From positions 434,001 to 498,000 of the forward strand of contig VXAZ01006878.1 of the NCBI GenBank assembly GCA_013399875.1: a DNA stretch of 64,000 bases, given 5' to 3'. This DNA comes from Gymnorhina tibicen (taxonomy: Eukaryota; Chordata; Aves; Passeriformes; Artamidae). This document shows positions 62,874-64,000 of the stretch, one piece after another (positions within the stretch are counted from its first letter, which is position 1; each line of letters opens with the position of its first letter). Position numbers and translations under genes: made by a program. The notes beneath the pieces are model-generated. The model was not told the DNA's origin. It made no database searches and worked only from the letters and a program-made list of their open reading frames with translations.

Positions 62874-64000
62874 GTAGGATGTCTGTATGGGATTTACGGT
62901 GTTCAAGCAGCAGTAGCAGCATTATTGCCATGACCACTAAAGAGAAATTCCTTCCAAGAGCACGTTTATTATTGATGCCTTTTGAGGATTTTGATGCATT
63001 ATTGTTGGTTTTTACGGGGCTGGTGACCGGTCCCCAGTGCTGTTCCTCACTGTTCAATTCCAGGGCCAGTCTTGTTCAATGTATTTATCAACAGCCTGGA
63101 TGCAGGCGTTGAATGCACCATTAGCAAGATTGCTGATGGTACCAAACTGGGAGGTGCTGTTGACTCTCCTAAGGGACAAGAGGGCTCTAGATAGATTGCA
63201 GCACTGAGCTATGATGAATGAGATGAAATCTAAAAAGTCAAAATGCTGGATTTTCTGCACGTGGAACAGACTAACACCAGGCACAAGTATAAACTGGGAG
63301 AGGACTGGCTGTAGAACAGCCCTGCAGACAGGGATCTGGAGGTGCTGGCCAGCAGCAGCTGAATAGAAGCTTTAAGAGCAATGTGTCTTGGCAGCCCAGA
63401 GGGCAAATCCCATCCTGGGGTACATCAAACACAGCATGAGCAGGCAGACAAAAAGGTGGTTGTCCTGCTGTATCCAATGTTGGTGCATCCTCGCCCAGAA
63501 CACTGTGTGCAATGCTGGGGCCCCGCGGTTTAAGAAAGATATTCCGGTTCCTTTATGTATCCAGAGGAGGGCAAGAAAGTGGTGACAGGACTGGAAGGAA
63601 TATCCTGTAAGGGGCATCTGAGGACTCTGAGTTTCTCCAGTTTGGAGAAAAGGAGACTTGAGGGCTGACCTCATTGCTTCATACAGCTTTCTGAGGAGGG
63701 GGTGTGGAGAGGGAAGTGCTGAGCTCATCTGCCTGGTATCCACTGACAGGACTTGTGGGAATGGTCCAAAACTGCACCAGGGGAGGTTTAGACTGGACAT
63801 GAAGAAACATTTCTTAATTGAGAGGGTGCTTAAACACTGCAACAGCCTTCCAGTTAAGGAACATTTCCTGTCCAACCATCTAGAAGCCGCACTGGCAGTC
63901 ACACTCACACCACCTGAGCTGGGACTGAGGTCCTTTCACAGCTACACCCCACGCTCGCACAGTCACACCAGGATTCCTTACCTGCTCAACCCCAGGTTTC
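62874..64000 (+). other. TENM4: TENM4 intron, 5' part
   Basis: Start of the next intron, running out of the window. Most of it is a CR1 ORF2 and 3' UTR fragment (63020-63860). The final 140 bases, with repeated cacac motifs, are not assigned. The remaining TENM4 exons must lie further right. Confidence 0.85.
63020..63860 (+). mobile_element. CR1 LINE fragment, end of reverse transcriptase and 3' UTR
   Basis: A decayed reverse-transcriptase segment reads GPVLFNVFINSLDAGVECT, then SKIADGTKLGGAVDS. The catalytic F-A-D-D block of CR1 is changed to I-A-D-G, and stops follow. Downstream come ggatctggaggtgctggcca, gcatgagcaggcagac, gagggctgacctcattgctt and ggaggtttagactggacatg, in the normal CR1 order. 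The terminal octamer repeat is absent, so this copy has lost its last part. It cannot be active. Reverse-strand open frame 63372-63908 is a by-product. Confidence 0.94.

Noticed and set aside
63372..63908. 178-codon open frame on the minus strand.
   Set aside because: It is antisense to a CR1 fragment and shows no known protein features.
1..64000. Bacterial-type systems, CRISPR arrays, phage or toxin modules.
   Set aside because: The window is a vertebrate gene with introns and CR1 elements. No such features or gene organisation were seen.

Overview
This window is vertebrate, and almost certainly bird, nuclear DNA. It lies inside one very large gene on the + strand: teneurin-4 (TENM4, also ODZ4). 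The bird call rests on many CR1 LINE fragments, several with the typical 3' end resembling ATTCTATGATTCTATG, in a compact AT-rich intron background with no Alu- or L1-like sequence. A solo retroviral LTR fits a bird too, and possibly a songbird, but I cannot name the species. Nothing here looks bacterial or viral in organisation: there are no operons, CRISPR arrays or tRNA/rRNA genes that I can see.

Five ordinary coding exons and one 27-nt microexon can be read, all with GT/AG borders and with phases that join perfectly. In order they are: 1280-1480 (EGF4 and EGF5), 18701-18886 (EGF6 and EGF7), the microexon 25535-25561 (linker insert AHYLDKVVK), 32838-32984 (EGF8 and the start of the Cys-rich region), 47644-47860 (rest of the Cys-rich region and linker), and 62754-62873 (start of the transthyretin-like domain). 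The joined reading covers the middle of the extracellular part of a type II membrane protein that works in synaptic adhesion and, in mammals, in oligodendrocyte and axon biology. The signal anchor and EGF1-3 lie upstream of the window. The FN-plug, NHL propeller, YD shell and C-terminal parts lie downstream.

The rest is intron: part of one before 1280, then about 17.2 kb, 6.6 kb, 7.3 kb, 14.7 kb and 14.9 kb, and part of another after 62873. The introns hold at least fifteen CR1 pieces in both orientations. Two of these (29822-30250 and 43340-44283) resemble very old amniote CR1 families rather than young avian ones. There is also a complete 796-bp solo LTR on the minus strand (55632-56427) flanked by a 5-bp duplication CCTTC, a clean (AGAT)14 microsatellite at 37151-37207, and several minor simple repeats.

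The points most worth a second look are the alternatively spliced microexon with its pyrimidine-rich surroundings, the complete solo LTR with its target-site duplication, the old CR1 copies, a homeodomain-site-rich stretch near 27.7-28.0 kb with a repeated 16-mer, and an unexplained protein-like block at 50.2-51.0 kb. I do not see a novel multi-gene system in this window.
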